64,000 bases of DNA, taken from contig NZ_VCQT01000022.1 in the NCBI RefSeq assembly GCF_005938655.1, positions 124,001 to 188,000 on the forward strand, given 5' to 3'. Origin of the DNA: Alloalcanivorax gelatiniphagus (GTDB lineage: Bacteria > Pseudomonadota > Gammaproteobacteria > Pseudomonadales > Alcanivoracaceae). A program made the position numbers and the translations under genes. A model generated the notes under the pieces. The model was not told where the DNA came from and did not search any database. It was given only the letters and a program-made list of their open reading frames with translations. Shown here piece by piece: positions 1 through 8,683 of the stretch; positions within the stretch are counted from its first letter, which is position 1; each line of letters starts with the position of its first letter.

Positions 1-193
1 CATTGAGGAAGTCCTGTTCCTGGCACCATTCCAGCACCGGGTCCAGCGGCGCCTGGTCACCGAACTTGTGGCGCATCTTGCCGCGCAGTTCGGCGTGGCC
101 GTGGTCCCGCCGCGCCAGCAGCTTGACGGCGTACTGGCGCAGGGTAGCCTCATCCACGGGGCCGTCACCGGCCCCGTCACGGCGCTTACTCAT
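1..193 (-). CDS. recX: Regulatory protein RecX (5' part, cut by window edge)
   Basis: RecX binds RecA filaments and modulates recombinase activity. The visible N-terminus reads [20 protein letters not shown] and continues with a typical RecX pattern ([14 protein letters not shown]). The ATG at 193-191 overlaps the recA stop codon (ATGAGTAA), so translation is probably coupled to recA. The rest of the gene lies beyond base 1. The recA-recX order is the usual one in gammaproteobacteria. Confidence 0.9.
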   Translation of the reverse strand, partial: MSKRRDGAGDGPVDEATLRQYAVKLLARRDHGHAELRGKMRHKFGDQAPLDPVLEWCQEQDFLN

Positions 194-1223
194 CCGTGGC
201 TTCGGGTTCCTGCTCGGCCTGGGCGGGCTCGCTGGTGGGCACGCTCAACAGACGGGCACGGATTTCCTTCTCGATGGCCTGGGCCACGTCCGGGTGCTCG
301 GCCAGGTAATCACAGGCGTTCTGCTTGCCCTGGCCGATCTTGTCGCCCTGGTAGGCGTACCAGGCGCCGGATTTGTCCACCAGCCCCTGCTGCACGCCCA
401 GGTCCAGCACCTCGCCCAGCTGGTTGATGCCCTGGCCGTAGAGAATCTGGAACTCGGCCTGTTTGAACGGCGGCGCCACCTTGTTCTTGACCACCTTGAC
501 GCGGGTCTCGTTGCCGACCACCTCGTCGCCCTGCTTGACCGCGCCGATGCGGCGGATGTCCAGGCGCACGGAGGAGTAGAACTTGAGGGCGTTACCACCG
601 GTGGTGGTTTCCGGGTTGCCGAACATGACGCCGATCTTCATGCGGATCTGGTTGATGAACACCACCAGACAGTTGGCGTTCTTCACGTTACCGGTGATCT
701 TACGCAGCGCCTGGCTCATCAGGCGGGCCTGCAGGCCCACGTGGGCATCGCCCATCTCGCCTTCGATCTCGGCTTTCGGTACCAGGGCGGCCACGGAGTC
801 CACGATCACCACGTCCACGGCGCCGGAGCGCACCAGCATGTCGGTGATTTCCAGGGCCTGTTCACCGGTGTCCGGCTGCGACACGATCAGGTCGTCCACG
901 TTAACGCCCAGCTTCTCGGCGTAGTCCGGGTCCAGGGCGTGCTCGGCGTCGACGAAGGCGCAGGTGGCGCCTTTCTTCTGCGCCTGGGCAATCACGCTCA
1001 GGGTCAGGGTGGTCTTGCCGGAGGATTCCGGACCGTAGATTTCCACGATACGGCCCTTGGGCAGGCCGCCGATGCCGAGGGCGATGTCCAGCCCCAGGGA
1101 ACCGGTGGAAATGGCGGGAATGCGCTCGCGCTTCTGGTCGCCCATGCGCATCACCGACCCTTTGCCGAACTGGCGCTCGATCTGAGACAGCGCCGCGGAC
1201 AGTGCCTTGCTCTTGTCGCTCAT
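186..1223 (-). CDS. recA: Recombinase RecA
   Basis: RecA catalyses ATP-dependent strand exchange and triggers LexA self-cleavage in the SOS response. The protein has 345 aa, the usual length. It carries the Walker A motif GPESSGKTT, the stretch VDAEHALDP, and loop regions such as [20 protein letters not shown]. The chosen start gives [12 protein letters not shown], the family N-terminus; the upstream in-frame extension of 24 codons is not conserved RecA sequence. A GAGGGG ribosome site precedes the ATG. An SOS box lies about 72 bases upstream, and recX overlaps the 3' end. Confidence 0.98.
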   Translation of the reverse strand: MSDKSKALSAALSQIERQFGKGSVMRMGDQKRERIPAISTGSLGLDIALGIGGLPKGRIVEIYGPESSGKTTLTLSVIAQAQKKGATCAFVDAEHALDPDYAEKLGVNVDDLIVSQPDTGEQALEITDMLVRSGAVDVVIVDSVAALVPKAEIEGEMGDAHVGLQARLMSQALRKITGNVKNANCLVVFINQIRMKIGVMFGNPETTTGGNALKFYSSVRLDIRRIGAVKQGDEVVGNETRVKVVKNKVAPPFKQAEFQILYGQGINQLGEVLDLGVQQGLVDKSGAWYAYQGDKIGQGKQNACDYLAEHPDVAQAIEKEIRARLLSVPTSEPAQAEQEPEATDE

Positions 1224-1294
1224 TGGTGAAACCCCTCTTCGATTCCGTGTGCCGCCACCCTGGTTCAGCTTCCATCCTGACCCGATGACCAGCA

Positions 1295-1310
1295 CTGTCT
1301 ATTTGGACAG
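1295..1310. promoter_or_regulatory. LexA-binding SOS box of recA
   Basis: The 16-base site has the form CTGT-N8-ACAG (CTGTCTATTTGGACAG), matching the gammaproteobacterial LexA consensus. It lies about 72 bases upstream of the recA start in the recA-pncC gap, so it most likely controls recA and the overlapping recX. Confidence 0.85.
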
Positions 1311-1350
1311 CATTATGGGCAGTGTTTGGCCAGGCTGCAACCCCCGGCGC

Positions 1351-1839
1351 TCAAAGCCCGTCCAGATGCGCCCGCAGCCCTTGCAGAGCGGCGGCGATGG
1401 TGGCCCGGCGCACCGCCGAGCGGTTACCGGGAAAGTGAAACAGTTCAGCCCGGGACCAGCCCGGCGTCGCCGCCCAGCCGATCCACACCGTGCCCACCGG
1501 TTTGTCGGCGCTGCCGCCGCCGGGGCCGGCCACGCCGCTGACCGCCACACTGAGCTGCGCCGGCGACCGGGCCAGGGCGCCGCGCGCCATTTCCAGCACC
1601 GTGCCCTCGCTGACCGCGCCGTGGCGCTCCAGGGTGGCGGCGCTGACGCCCAGCATCTCCATCTTGGCGTCGTTGGAGTAGGTCACGAAGCCCCGGTCGA
1701 ACCAGTCCGAGGCGCCGGCCACTTCGGTGAGCGCCTGGGCGATGCCGCCGCCGGTGCAGGATTCCGCCGTGGCCAGCTTCAGGCCGCGCCCGCCCAGCTC
1801 GCGGGCCAGCTCCAGCACCAACTGCTCGATGTCCGTCAC
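1351..1839 (-). CDS. pncC: Nicotinamide-nucleotide amidase PncC (CinA C-terminal family)
   Basis: PncC deamidates nicotinamide mononucleotide to nicotinate mononucleotide in NAD salvage. The 162-aa protein is a stand-alone CinA C-terminal domain with the family motifs LATAESCTGG near the N-terminus, and AVSGVAGPGGGSADKPVGTVW. The GTG start at 1839 is preferred because AAGGAG stands 6 bases upstream; the longer reading frame begins with non-conserved residues. It lies upstream of recA on the same strand, the conserved cinA/pncC-recA-recX order. In Pseudomonas, mutS lies next on this side; here mutS is about 44.7 kb away. Confidence 0.93.
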   Translation of the reverse strand: MTDIEQLVLELARELGGRGLKLATAESCTGGGIAQALTEVAGASDWFDRGFVTYSNDAKMEMLGVSAATLERHGAVSEGTVLEMARGALARSPAQLSVAVSGVAGPGGGSADKPVGTVWIGWAATPGWSRAELFHFPGNRSAVRRATIAAALQGLRAHLDGL

Positions 1840-1969
1840 GGGGGGCTCCTTGCATCGCCGGCCAATAAAGCCGCCATCATAACGCCGCGCTTGACCCAGG
1901 TCATGGGGCGTCGGCGGCGAGCGGCTACCCTGTGCACCGCCTAACACTTTATCCGTCAGGAGTTATCCG

Positions 1970-2416
1970 ATGCGTCTTTCCCACTCCGCCCTGGCCGTTC
2001 TGGTTTCCGGGTTGCTGGCCGCCACCCCGGCGCTGGCCGCCGACCACGAAGTGCATATGAAGAACCAGGGCGCCGACGGCACCATGGTATTCGAGCCCGG
2101 CTACCTGAAAGTGGCCCCCGGCGACACCGTCACCTTCGTGCCCGAGGACGCCGCCCACAACAGCCACGCGGTGTTTACCCCGGCCGGCGCCGAGGCCTGG
2201 CAGGGTCAGCTCAATGAGAAGATCACCGTGACCCTGTCCAAGGAAGGGGTATACCTGTATCAGTGCGATCCGCACATGCCGCTGGGCATGGTGGGCGTGA
2301 TCCAGGTGGGCGCCGCCGGCAATCTGGACGCGGCCAAGAAGAAAGCCGACGCGCTCAGCGCCGGCATGGCCATGAACAAGGACCGCTTCGCCAAGTACCT
2401 GGCCGAGGTGAAGTAA
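1970..2416 (+). CDS. Pseudoazurin, periplasmic blue copper protein
   Basis: This is a small periplasmic electron carrier with a type 1 copper centre; relatives donate electrons to nitrite or nitrous oxide reductases. The 148-aa precursor has a Sec signal peptide (MRLSHSALAVLVSGLLAATP, cleavage after ALA near residue 23). Copper ligands are visible as His in HNSHAVF and Cys, His and Met in QCDPHMPLGM. The C-terminal helix region after VIQVG is typical of pseudoazurin. AGGAG precedes the ATG. No denitrification genes are in the window, so the partner is unknown. Confidence 0.92.
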   Translation: MRLSHSALAVLVSGLLAATPALAADHEVHMKNQGADGTMVFEPGYLKVAPGDTVTFVPEDAAHNSHAVFTPAGAEAWQGQLNEKITVTLSKEGVYLYQCDPHMPLGMVGVIQVGAAGNLDAAKKKADALSAGMAMNKDRFAKYLAEVK

Positions 2417-2428
2417 ACCGGCGCACGC

Positions 2429-3241
2429 CTAGCCGGCGTATACCGGCATCGCCAGGGTCGCCTGCAACACCCGGCCCACGGGACCATGCTCATCATGGAG
2501 CGTGGTCTCCACCAGGCCGTTACCGTTGGTGTGCATGCGCGCCCGGGCATCCACTCCCAGCCATTCGCCCTGGGGCTCCCGGTGCAGATAGAGGCTGATG
2601 TCCGCGTTGATGCTGCCGGTGTTTTCATTGATCTGCAGCTGGCCAACGCCATTGCCAAAATCCGACAGGGTGGCGGCCTGCACCGACGGCGAGCACCCCT
2701 GCCCTTCCACCACCGGCACCGGCAGGCGCATCCACACACGACCGCGCCCACGCCCCGCCACCCCATCCACCAGGGTCACCGCCACGGTGTGGTGCAGCCC
2801 GGGCAAGGGCAGCGCTTTGCGCCCGCCCCGTGCCGCCAGCTCCGCCAGGCTGGCCTCGGCGCCCGGCTCCCGGGGCGGCAACACGCCGGGTTCGAAGCGC
2901 GCCCATTCCGGCACCGCCAGGGGCACCTGTTCGAGATACAGCGCCGTGGCCCGGCTCACCAGCACCTCGCCGGCGAACAGGTCCCCCTGCAACAGGCGCA
3001 GGCGGCGGCCGTCACGGACCGCTTCCACGCGCACCGACAACGGCGCCGTGGGCACCGGCCGCAGCAGGTCAACACTGAAGCGCGCCAGCCGCAGGCCGCC
3101 CTCCGTGCCCGCCGGCTCCAGCACCGAGGCGAGCAGCCCCGCCGGCGAACCGCCGTGCAGATAATCCGGGCTCCACGGGCCTTGCGCATTCTCGGAGGGG
3201 TAATACAGGTCGCCTTCGCGGCGAAACAGGGCCGTACTCAT
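2429..3241 (-). CDS. Acyl-CoA thioesterase-like protein (TesB-type double hotdog)
   Basis: The 270-aa protein resembles thioesterase-like double-hotdog proteins of the TesB superfamily, which hydrolyse acyl-CoA. Visible features are PDYLHGGSPAGLLASVLE near residues 25-42 (substrate-entry helix of the first hotdog) and a C-terminal hotdog containing INENTGSINADISLYLHREP and GNGLVETTLHDEHG. It ends 12 bases from the convergent pseudoazurin gene and is divergent from the hotdog protein at 3346. The exact substrate cannot be read from sequence. Confidence 0.75.
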   Translation of the reverse strand: MSTALFRREGDLYYPSENAQGPWSPDYLHGGSPAGLLASVLEPAGTEGGLRLARFSVDLLRPVPTAPLSVRVEAVRDGRRLRLLQGDLFAGEVLVSRATALYLEQVPLAVPEWARFEPGVLPPREPGAEASLAELAARGGRKALPLPGLHHTVAVTLVDGVAGRGRGRVWMRLPVPVVEGQGCSPSVQAATLSDFGNGVGQLQINENTGSINADISLYLHREPQGEWLGVDARARMHTNGNGLVETTLHDEHGPVGRVLQATLAMPVYAG

Positions 3242-3345
3242 AATGCGCGATCCTCGTTATTATGCGGCGCTTGCAAAGAGCAACCGATCATAAGAACCGT
3301 TCCCGCCGTCGGCAAGGCGGGAACCCTGGCTACGGGAAATCGATC

Positions 3346-3840
3346 ATGACCGAACAAACCCTTGCGCTGCAGGACCGGGGCCACCCGGAAGGCATCTGCT
3401 ATGGCTGCGGCAGTGCGCACCCTTCCGGGTTGCATCTGAAAAGTCACTGGGATGAGGACGGCCGCCACGTGGTCGCCACCCATACCCCGGACCCGGAGTT
3501 CACCGGCTGGCCCGGCCTGGTCTATGGCGGCCTGCTGGCAATGCTGATTGACTGCCATTCCAACTGGACCGCCATGGCCTGGCAATACCAGGCCGAGGGC
3601 CGCGAAGCGGGCAGCCAGCCGCGCATCAGCTGCGTCACCGGCCGGCTGGATATTCGCTACCTGAAGCCCACGCCCATGGGCGTGCCGCTGCGGTTGAAAG
3701 CCTGGGTGGAGGGCGAGGTGAGCCGCAAGAGCCGGGTAATTTGCGAGGTGTGGGCCGGCGATGTGCTCACCGCTAGTGCTGATTCGGTGTTTGTGCGGGT
3801 GGACACCGAGCAGTTGGCCAAGGCCGCCGCCGAGGCCTGA
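3346..3840 (+). CDS. PaaI-family thioesterase (hotdog fold)
   Basis: The 164-aa protein is a single-hotdog thioesterase. It opens with the cysteine pattern CYGCGSAHPSGLHLK, then has the hotdog helix segment WPGLVYGGLLAMLIDCHSNW, where family members keep the active-site acidic residue. The start at 3346 is chosen because it gives MTEQTLALQ; upstream codons in frame look non-coding. The gene is divergent from the double-hotdog protein at 2429, and both may act in acyl-CoA metabolism. Confidence 0.82.
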   Translation: MTEQTLALQDRGHPEGICYGCGSAHPSGLHLKSHWDEDGRHVVATHTPDPEFTGWPGLVYGGLLAMLIDCHSNWTAMAWQYQAEGREAGSQPRISCVTGRLDIRYLKPTPMGVPLRLKAWVEGEVSRKSRVICEVWAGDVLTASADSVFVRVDTEQLAKAAAEA

Positions 3841-3953
3841 TCGCGGCTGACGCGGCTCCTACAGGGACCTGCTGGCTTTGGGGCATCGCGGCTGAAGCCG
3901 CTCCTACACAGTCGCTCTTGCGACGATTTTGTAGGAGCGGCTTTAGCCGCGAT
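3839..3953. repeat. REP-like cluster of three short palindromic elements
   Basis: Two copies read TCGCGGCTGA..GCTCCTAC (3839-3862, 3885-3907) and one lies inverted (3931-3953) with core TAGGAGCGGC. Each is an imperfect palindrome that could fold into a hairpin. Further copies of the same family occur at 16195-16263, 33716-33739, 46449-46472 and 49093-49114, always between genes or in leaders. This resembles the REP/BIME elements of pseudomonads. The cluster fills the gap between the convergent genes ending at 3840 and 3965. Confidence 0.8.
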
Positions 3954-3964
3954 TGGGCGGCGGG

Positions 3965-4912
3965 TCAGGCCGTCAGGCCGGTGGCCTCGTCCACGCCCAG
4001 GTGCACGTTCATGTTCTGCACGGCGGCGCCGGCGGCGCCTTTACCCAGGTTGTCGAGCCGGGCCACCACGCATTGGCGCTCGCCATTGCCGAACAGGAAC
4101 AGGTCCACCCGATTGGTGTCGTTGCTGCCCTGCACGTCGAAGAAGCCGCCGTCCAGGTTGGCCGGGTCGTCCGGCGCGTGCACCCGCACGAACGGCTCAT
4201 CGGCGTATCGCTCCCGCAACGCCTGATACAGATCGTCGGCGCCGGTGCCCGCTTTCAGGTGGGACAGATGCAGCGGCACGGTCACCGCCAGCCCCTTCAG
4301 GAACGGCCCCACCGTGGGCACGAACACCGGTGCCAGACCCAGCCCGACGTAGCGCTGCATCTCCGGCAGGTGCTTGTGCTCCAGACCCAGGGCGTAGGAA
4401 CGCGGCGCGCGCAGGACACCGTCCGCGTCGGCGTCGTAATCGGCGATCATGCTTTTGCCGCCACCGCTGTAGCCGGTAATGGAAGTGGCGGTGAGCGGGT
4501 AATCCGCCGGCAGCAGGCCGGCGTCCACCAGCGGCCGCACCGCCAGGATAAAGGCGCTGGCGTGGCAGCCCACGTTGGCGATGCGCTTGCTGGCGCGGAT
4601 TTTCTCGCGCTGGCCCGGGGCCAGCTCCGGCAGGCCGTAGACCCAGCCGTCGGCCACCCGGAAGGCGGTGCTGGCGTCGATCAGGCAGGTGTCCGGATTG
4701 TCGACCATGGCGGCGGCTTCCCGGGAGGCGGCGTCCGGCAGGCACAGAAAGGCCACGTCGGCGGCGTTCAGCAGCCGGGCACGCTCCGCCGGGTCCTTAC
4801 GCAGGGCGCTGTCGATGCGCAGCAGCTCGATGTCGTCGCGCCGCTCCAGATAATCGAACAGCCGCAGACCGGTGGTGCCTTCCTGTCCGTCCACATAAAC
4901 CTTGAATGCCAT
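3965..4912 (-). CDS. argC: N-acetyl-gamma-glutamyl-phosphate reductase, short (type 2) form
   Basis: ArgC reduces N-acetylglutamyl phosphate to the semialdehyde in arginine synthesis. The 315-aa length fits the short type 2 class. Visible features are the N-terminal dinucleotide-binding start [19 protein letters not shown], the catalytic cysteine in [10 protein letters not shown] near residue 153, and [12 protein letters not shown]. The gene stands alone, with no other arg gene beside it. A REP cluster lies directly downstream. Confidence 0.93.
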   Translation of the reverse strand: MAFKVYVDGQEGTTGLRLFDYLERRDDIELLRIDSALRKDPAERARLLNAADVAFLCLPDAASREAAAMVDNPDTCLIDASTAFRVADGWVYGLPELAPGQREKIRASKRIANVGCHASAFILAVRPLVDAGLLPADYPLTATSITGYSGGGKSMIADYDADADGVLRAPRSYALGLEHKHLPEMQRYVGLGLAPVFVPTVGPFLKGLAVTVPLHLSHLKAGTGADDLYQALRERYADEPFVRVHAPDDPANLDGGFFDVQGSNDTNRVDLFLFGNGERQCVVARLDNLGKGAAGAAVQNMNVHLGVDEATGLTA

Positions 4913-4986
4913 TGTCGCCGTCTCTCTCGGTGTACCGAACCGGAAAGCCTAGGCACAAGGCCCTCCGGATGCAACGGGCAAGCCGC

Positions 4987-6414
4987 TCAAAGGGCGCGAA
5001 AGGCGGCCGGCACGGTCAGTTCATAGGTGCGGCCCAGGGGCAGACCAAGCAGACCGGCGGGGCCGCGCTGGGAACTGAAATACAGGCGCGAACCGTCGGC
5101 GGTGAACGCCGGTCCGGTGAGTTCGCTGCCGCCGCCGGGCACCCGCAGCAGGATTTTCGCCGGCTGGTTAGGCACCATCACCATCAACCGCATGGCGTCG
5201 CCGTCCTCGGCCACCACCACGTCGCCCATGGGGCTCACCACCAGGTTGTCCACGTCGTCGAACCTGTCCTCGCCGGCGCTGATCAACTGCTCGTTGTCGA
5301 ACACCACCTCGATCAGGTCGTTGTCCACGTCCAGGGCATGGACCCGGTTGTCGCCCTTGCAGGCGAAGAACACCACCGCCCGCAGCGGATGCTCGAAGCC
5401 GGACACGGTGTCCTGCTCGCCCTCCGGCCAGTATTGCATCCAGATGCCCTCGCCGCCCTTGAAACGGGTGCCCGGCGCGCCCTGCCCGGTGCTGTCCTCG
5501 ATGCGCGAGCGCACCCGGCTTTGCGGCTGATCCGGAGACTGCACATCCACCCACTTCACCCGGCGAATCAGGCGGGCGCTTTCCAGGTCCTCCATATAAG
5601 CGCCGTTCTCGAAGCCTTCCACTTCCAGCACCTGCAACACGCCGTTGTCCAGATCCAGGCCCGGAGCGCCGTTGACGGCGCTGACCCGGCCGGCGGACCG
5701 GAACCGGTAGAGGCGACCGTCGCCCTGATCCTCGGTCATGAACACCGAAGACGTGGCCATATCCACGGCGGCGGCCTCGTGCTTGAAGCGGCCCAGAGCC
5801 GGGTGGGAGCGTGCCTGCCGGGGCGAACCCAGCGGGTCGCACTGATAGACCAGCCCGTCCTCCACTTCCTCACAGGACAGCCAGGTGCCCCAGGGCGTGG
5901 CGCCGCCGGCGCAGTTGACGCGGGTGTTGGAGAGGATCGGATAGGCGTCCAGCAGCTCGCCGTCGGCGCCGAATCGCAGCGCCCCTACCCCACCGGGCAC
6001 CGACTCGCTGTTGGATACGTACACCCAGCCACCGTCCGCCAGGGAAAACACCGCGCCGCCGTCCGGCAGCGGATGCCAGAGAAACAGGGGCAGCTTGGAC
6101 ACCGGCTGGCGGCCGGCGGTGGCCACCCGGCGCAGGGAGAAGCCCTCCGGGATCAGCACGCCGTCCACGCCGGAGTCCACCAGCGGCCCGATGTTGGACA
6201 ACGGGCCGGGCCGCAGCGGCAGCTCCCGGGCCGGCGCCGGCGGCTGCGGCGTCGGTTCGCCGCCGTCCACCGGGTCCCGGGGCGTCTGGCCACCACCGGA
6301 TGAACCGGGCGCCGAGGAACCGGACGAAGAAGAACCGCCTCCACAGGCGGCCAGGGCGGCGCCGCCGCCGGCCAGAAACATCAACTGCAGTACATCACGC
6401 CGGGAAATCGTCAT
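4987..6414 (-). CDS. PhoX/DUF839-family lipoprotein
   Basis: The 475-aa protein matches the PhoX (DUF839) family, whose characterised members are Tat-exported calcium/iron-dependent alkaline phosphatases. The N-terminus MTISRRDVLQLMFLAGGGAA has a twin-arginine-like SRRDVL and a lipobox LAAC followed by a Gly/Ser linker, so it is probably an exported lipoprotein. Motifs such as WGTWLSCEEVEDG, GRFKHEAAAVD and MTEDQGDGRLYRFRS fit the beta-propeller family. Whether it is a phosphatase is not shown. Confidence 0.8.
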   Translation of the reverse strand: MTISRRDVLQLMFLAGGGAALAACGGGSSSSGSSAPGSSGGGQTPRDPVDGGEPTPQPPAPARELPLRPGPLSNIGPLVDSGVDGVLIPEGFSLRRVATAGRQPVSKLPLFLWHPLPDGGAVFSLADGGWVYVSNSESVPGGVGALRFGADGELLDAYPILSNTRVNCAGGATPWGTWLSCEEVEDGLVYQCDPLGSPRQARSHPALGRFKHEAAAVDMATSSVFMTEDQGDGRLYRFRSAGRVSAVNGAPGLDLDNGVLQVLEVEGFENGAYMEDLESARLIRRVKWVDVQSPDQPQSRVRSRIEDSTGQGAPGTRFKGGEGIWMQYWPEGEQDTVSGFEHPLRAVVFFACKGDNRVHALDVDNDLIEVVFDNEQLISAGEDRFDDVDNLVVSPMGDVVVAEDGDAMRLMVMVPNQPAKILLRVPGGGSELTGPAFTADGSRLYFSSQRGPAGLLGLPLGRTYELTVPAAFRAL

Positions 6415-6615
6415 GGCTTACTCCCTTTTTCCAACCGGATCAGGCCTGGTAAATGAGCAAGCCTGGACCGGCAAAATGACGCTCCCGTGGCGGGCACGCC
6501 GGCCCCGGTAGGCTTCCTGTTGCGCCCTTGTAACCGGCCGGTAACGGGGCCGTCTTTGAAGACGGTCGGCAACCTGATTAAATAGCGCGTTTGAGCCAGC
6601 GCCGGTGCCCTTTCC

Positions 6616-8061
6616 ATGTTCTTCACGGACGAACGCGAGCAGTTTTTCAAACCGCTGACCGGCAAGTACCGCGAGCAGGTGGCGGAGTGCGTGCGTCTGC
6701 TCCATGAACGGCTGTACAGCAGCCAGGCGGACTACGGCGAATCGCTGAAGCGCGACCAGGTGCTGGAGGTGTTCAGCGAGGCACTGGAGCGGGCGCCTCT
6801 GCTGGAAGGCGACGACGAGGCCGGGCGCTTTCGCAACAACCGGGAACAGGCCGGCTGGATTCTCAACCTGCTGGTGGAGCACGGCTGGCTCAAGCGCGAC
6901 AAGGACGAGGCCTCGTTCCAGTCCACCTACCCGTTCAGCCGCACCGGCCGTCTGTTCACCCAGACCCTGGCCGAGGTGGATGGCCGCAGCGTGCGCACCC
7001 GCCACCGCAATACCCGCAACACCCTCAATGCCCTGGCGGCGTTCGCCGACCGTGGCGAGGTCTATGACCTGCTGGACGCCCACGAGCACTCCGAGCGGAT
7101 CATCGCCGATTTCACCGACATCATCGCCGAGCTGGAAGAACGCAAGCGGGAGCTGGTCAAGGAAGTGGAGTCCCGGCAGCTGGTGCAGCAGGCCAGCGAC
7201 CAGTTCTTCGAGTTCATGGAAAAGCGCTTTCAGCCGGACGTGGCGATCCGCATGTCCGCCGACAGCGTGGAAAAACACCGCGACCGTATCCGCGTCGTGA
7301 TCGAACAGATCAAGCGCAAGCCGAAAGCCTGGAAAGCCCGGGCGGAAAAGGAGCTGCGCCGGTTGGCCCCGGACCTGATCGTCAGTGCCGATGCCTCGGT
7401 GCTGTTCCAACTGCTCGACAGCATCGACACGCGCATGCGCAACGCCTCGGAGATCATGCTGCCGGCCCTGCGCCGCACCCTGCAGGGTTTCACCCGCCGG
7501 GCCGACATCATCATCCGCCAGCTCAGCTATCTGCACAGCCAGAAGCACGGCGACATCGTCGGCCTGTGCCAGCAGCTGTCGGAGCTGGACGACCACACCT
7601 ATGCCCAACGCCTGGTCCAGGCCGGCGAGGCCATGGCCAGCCTGCACCTGGGGCTGATCGACCCGGCCCAGGTACGCCTGCGCGAAGCGCGCGCGCCGCG
7701 CAAGGTGGAGCACCGCATGGCGGAACTGGACGAACCGGACGACGCCACCCTGCGGGCGCTGGCCACCGAGCGGCTGCTGGAGAGCGCCTTCCACATCAAT
7801 GGCGGCGCCCTGCGCGATTACCTGCGCGAGGCCCTGGGCGCCAGCCGCCGTATCGACAACCGCGACCTGCCCGTCAACAACGCCCGTGACCTGCTGGCCC
7901 TGAGCCACGTGATCGAGCTGGGCAGCGCCGACCATGCCGCCGCCGGTTTCCGGCTGCGTATCGAACCCACCGATGCCGTCCGCGACGAGCACTATTTCGT
8001 GCGCCGCGACGGCTTCCTGCTGGAACTGGAACAGGATGACCCCAAGGCAAGCCCTGAATGA
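6616..8061 (+). CDS. mksF: Condensin kleisin subunit MksF (JetA-like)
   Basis: MksF is the kleisin-like subunit of the MksBEF condensin, related to JetA of the Wadjet plasmid-defence complex. The 481-aa protein starts MFFTDEREQFFKPLTGKYRE and is mostly helical, with winged-helix-like N-terminal sequence and coiled-coil stretches such as DIIAELEERKRELVKEVES near 170-195. It is first in a translationally coupled operon; mksE starts inside its 3' end with a 26-base overlap. Role in chromosome compaction is inferred from family and operon. Confidence 0.85.
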   Translation: MFFTDEREQFFKPLTGKYREQVAECVRLLHERLYSSQADYGESLKRDQVLEVFSEALERAPLLEGDDEAGRFRNNREQAGWILNLLVEHGWLKRDKDEASFQSTYPFSRTGRLFTQTLAEVDGRSVRTRHRNTRNTLNALAAFADRGEVYDLLDAHEHSERIIADFTDIIAELEERKRELVKEVESRQLVQQASDQFFEFMEKRFQPDVAIRMSADSVEKHRDRIRVVIEQIKRKPKAWKARAEKELRRLAPDLIVSADASVLFQLLDSIDTRMRNASEIMLPALRRTLQGFTRRADIIIRQLSYLHSQKHGDIVGLCQQLSELDDHTYAQRLVQAGEAMASLHLGLIDPAQVRLREARAPRKVEHRMAELDEPDDATLRALATERLLESAFHINGGALRDYLREALGASRRIDNRDLPVNNARDLLALSHVIELGSADHAAAGFRLRIEPTDAVRDEHYFVRRDGFLLELEQDDPKASPE

Positions 8062-8683
8062 CGCCCTGGACGCCCACGGCGTCACCCCGGCGCAGTTCTC
8101 GGAACTGATGATCCGCCTGCTCGACCACGGCGTGCTGTGCCGTGACGAAAGCAAAAAGGAGGCGGAGCTGTATGACCGCTACCTGCAGATCCCGGAGCTG
8201 GTGGAGGACTATCTGAGCGTTCTGCAGGTGCGCCTGCACCATGAACGCCGGTTCTACTCCCTGCGGCTGTTTCCGCCCGGCGCCGAGATTCCCGGCCAGG
8301 CGGACCCGGACGAGGGCATCAACGCCGGCCTGCGCAACCGGCTCGGCCAGCAGGAAGTGGCCCTGGTGCTGGTGCTGCGCGCGGAATACGACAAAGCCCT
8401 GCGCGAGGGCCAGGTGGACGAACAGGGCCAGGTCACCCTGCCCATGGAAGCCCTCAACCTGGCCAGCAAGAACCTGCTGGGCCGCCCCCTGCCGGAGGGC
8501 CGCACGGAACGGGAAGCGCTGTTCCGGCGCATGCGCCAGCTGCGCCTGATCCGGGGCGCCGGCGAGGCCGGTCTGGACGACGGCGAAGCCTGGCTGACCA
8601 TTCGCCCGGACATTACCGGCCTGGTCACCGACGCGGTGCTGGCCACCCTGATCGGGCAGGAGGACGACAGCCCATGTACCTGA
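8036..8683 (+). CDS. mksE: Condensin subunit MksE (JetB-like, DUF4194-type)
   Basis: The 215-aa protein fits MksE, the winged-helix dimer that binds the kleisin and the SMC heads. The start MTPRQALNDALDAHG at 8036 lies inside mksF; the longer reading frame upstream is the out-of-frame 3' end of mksF. The middle segment VEDYLSVLQVRLHHERRFYSLRLFPPG is a recognisable DUF4194-like region. It overlaps mksB by 10 bases, so all three subunits are probably made from one mRNA in fixed ratio. Confidence 0.83.
   Translation: MTPRQALNDALDAHGVTPAQFSELMIRLLDHGVLCRDESKKEAELYDRYLQIPELVEDYLSVLQVRLHHERRFYSLRLFPPGAEIPGQADPDEGINAGLRNRLGQQEVALVLVLRAEYDKALREGQVDEQGQVTLPMEALNLASKNLLGRPLPEGRTEREALFRRMRQLRLIRGAGEAGLDDGEAWLTIRPDITGLVTDAVLATLIGQEDDSPCT

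Noticed and set aside
3-1229. Long plus-strand open frame of 408 codons opposite recA
   Set aside because: It is the antisense shadow of recA in GC-rich DNA. The protein has low complexity (His, Gly, Leu) and no family, while recA on the other strand is unmistakable.
6418-8154. Long minus-strand open frame of 578 codons opposite mksF
   Set aside because: Antisense shadow of mksF, with repetitive His/Gln/Val sequence typical of GC-rich shadow frames.
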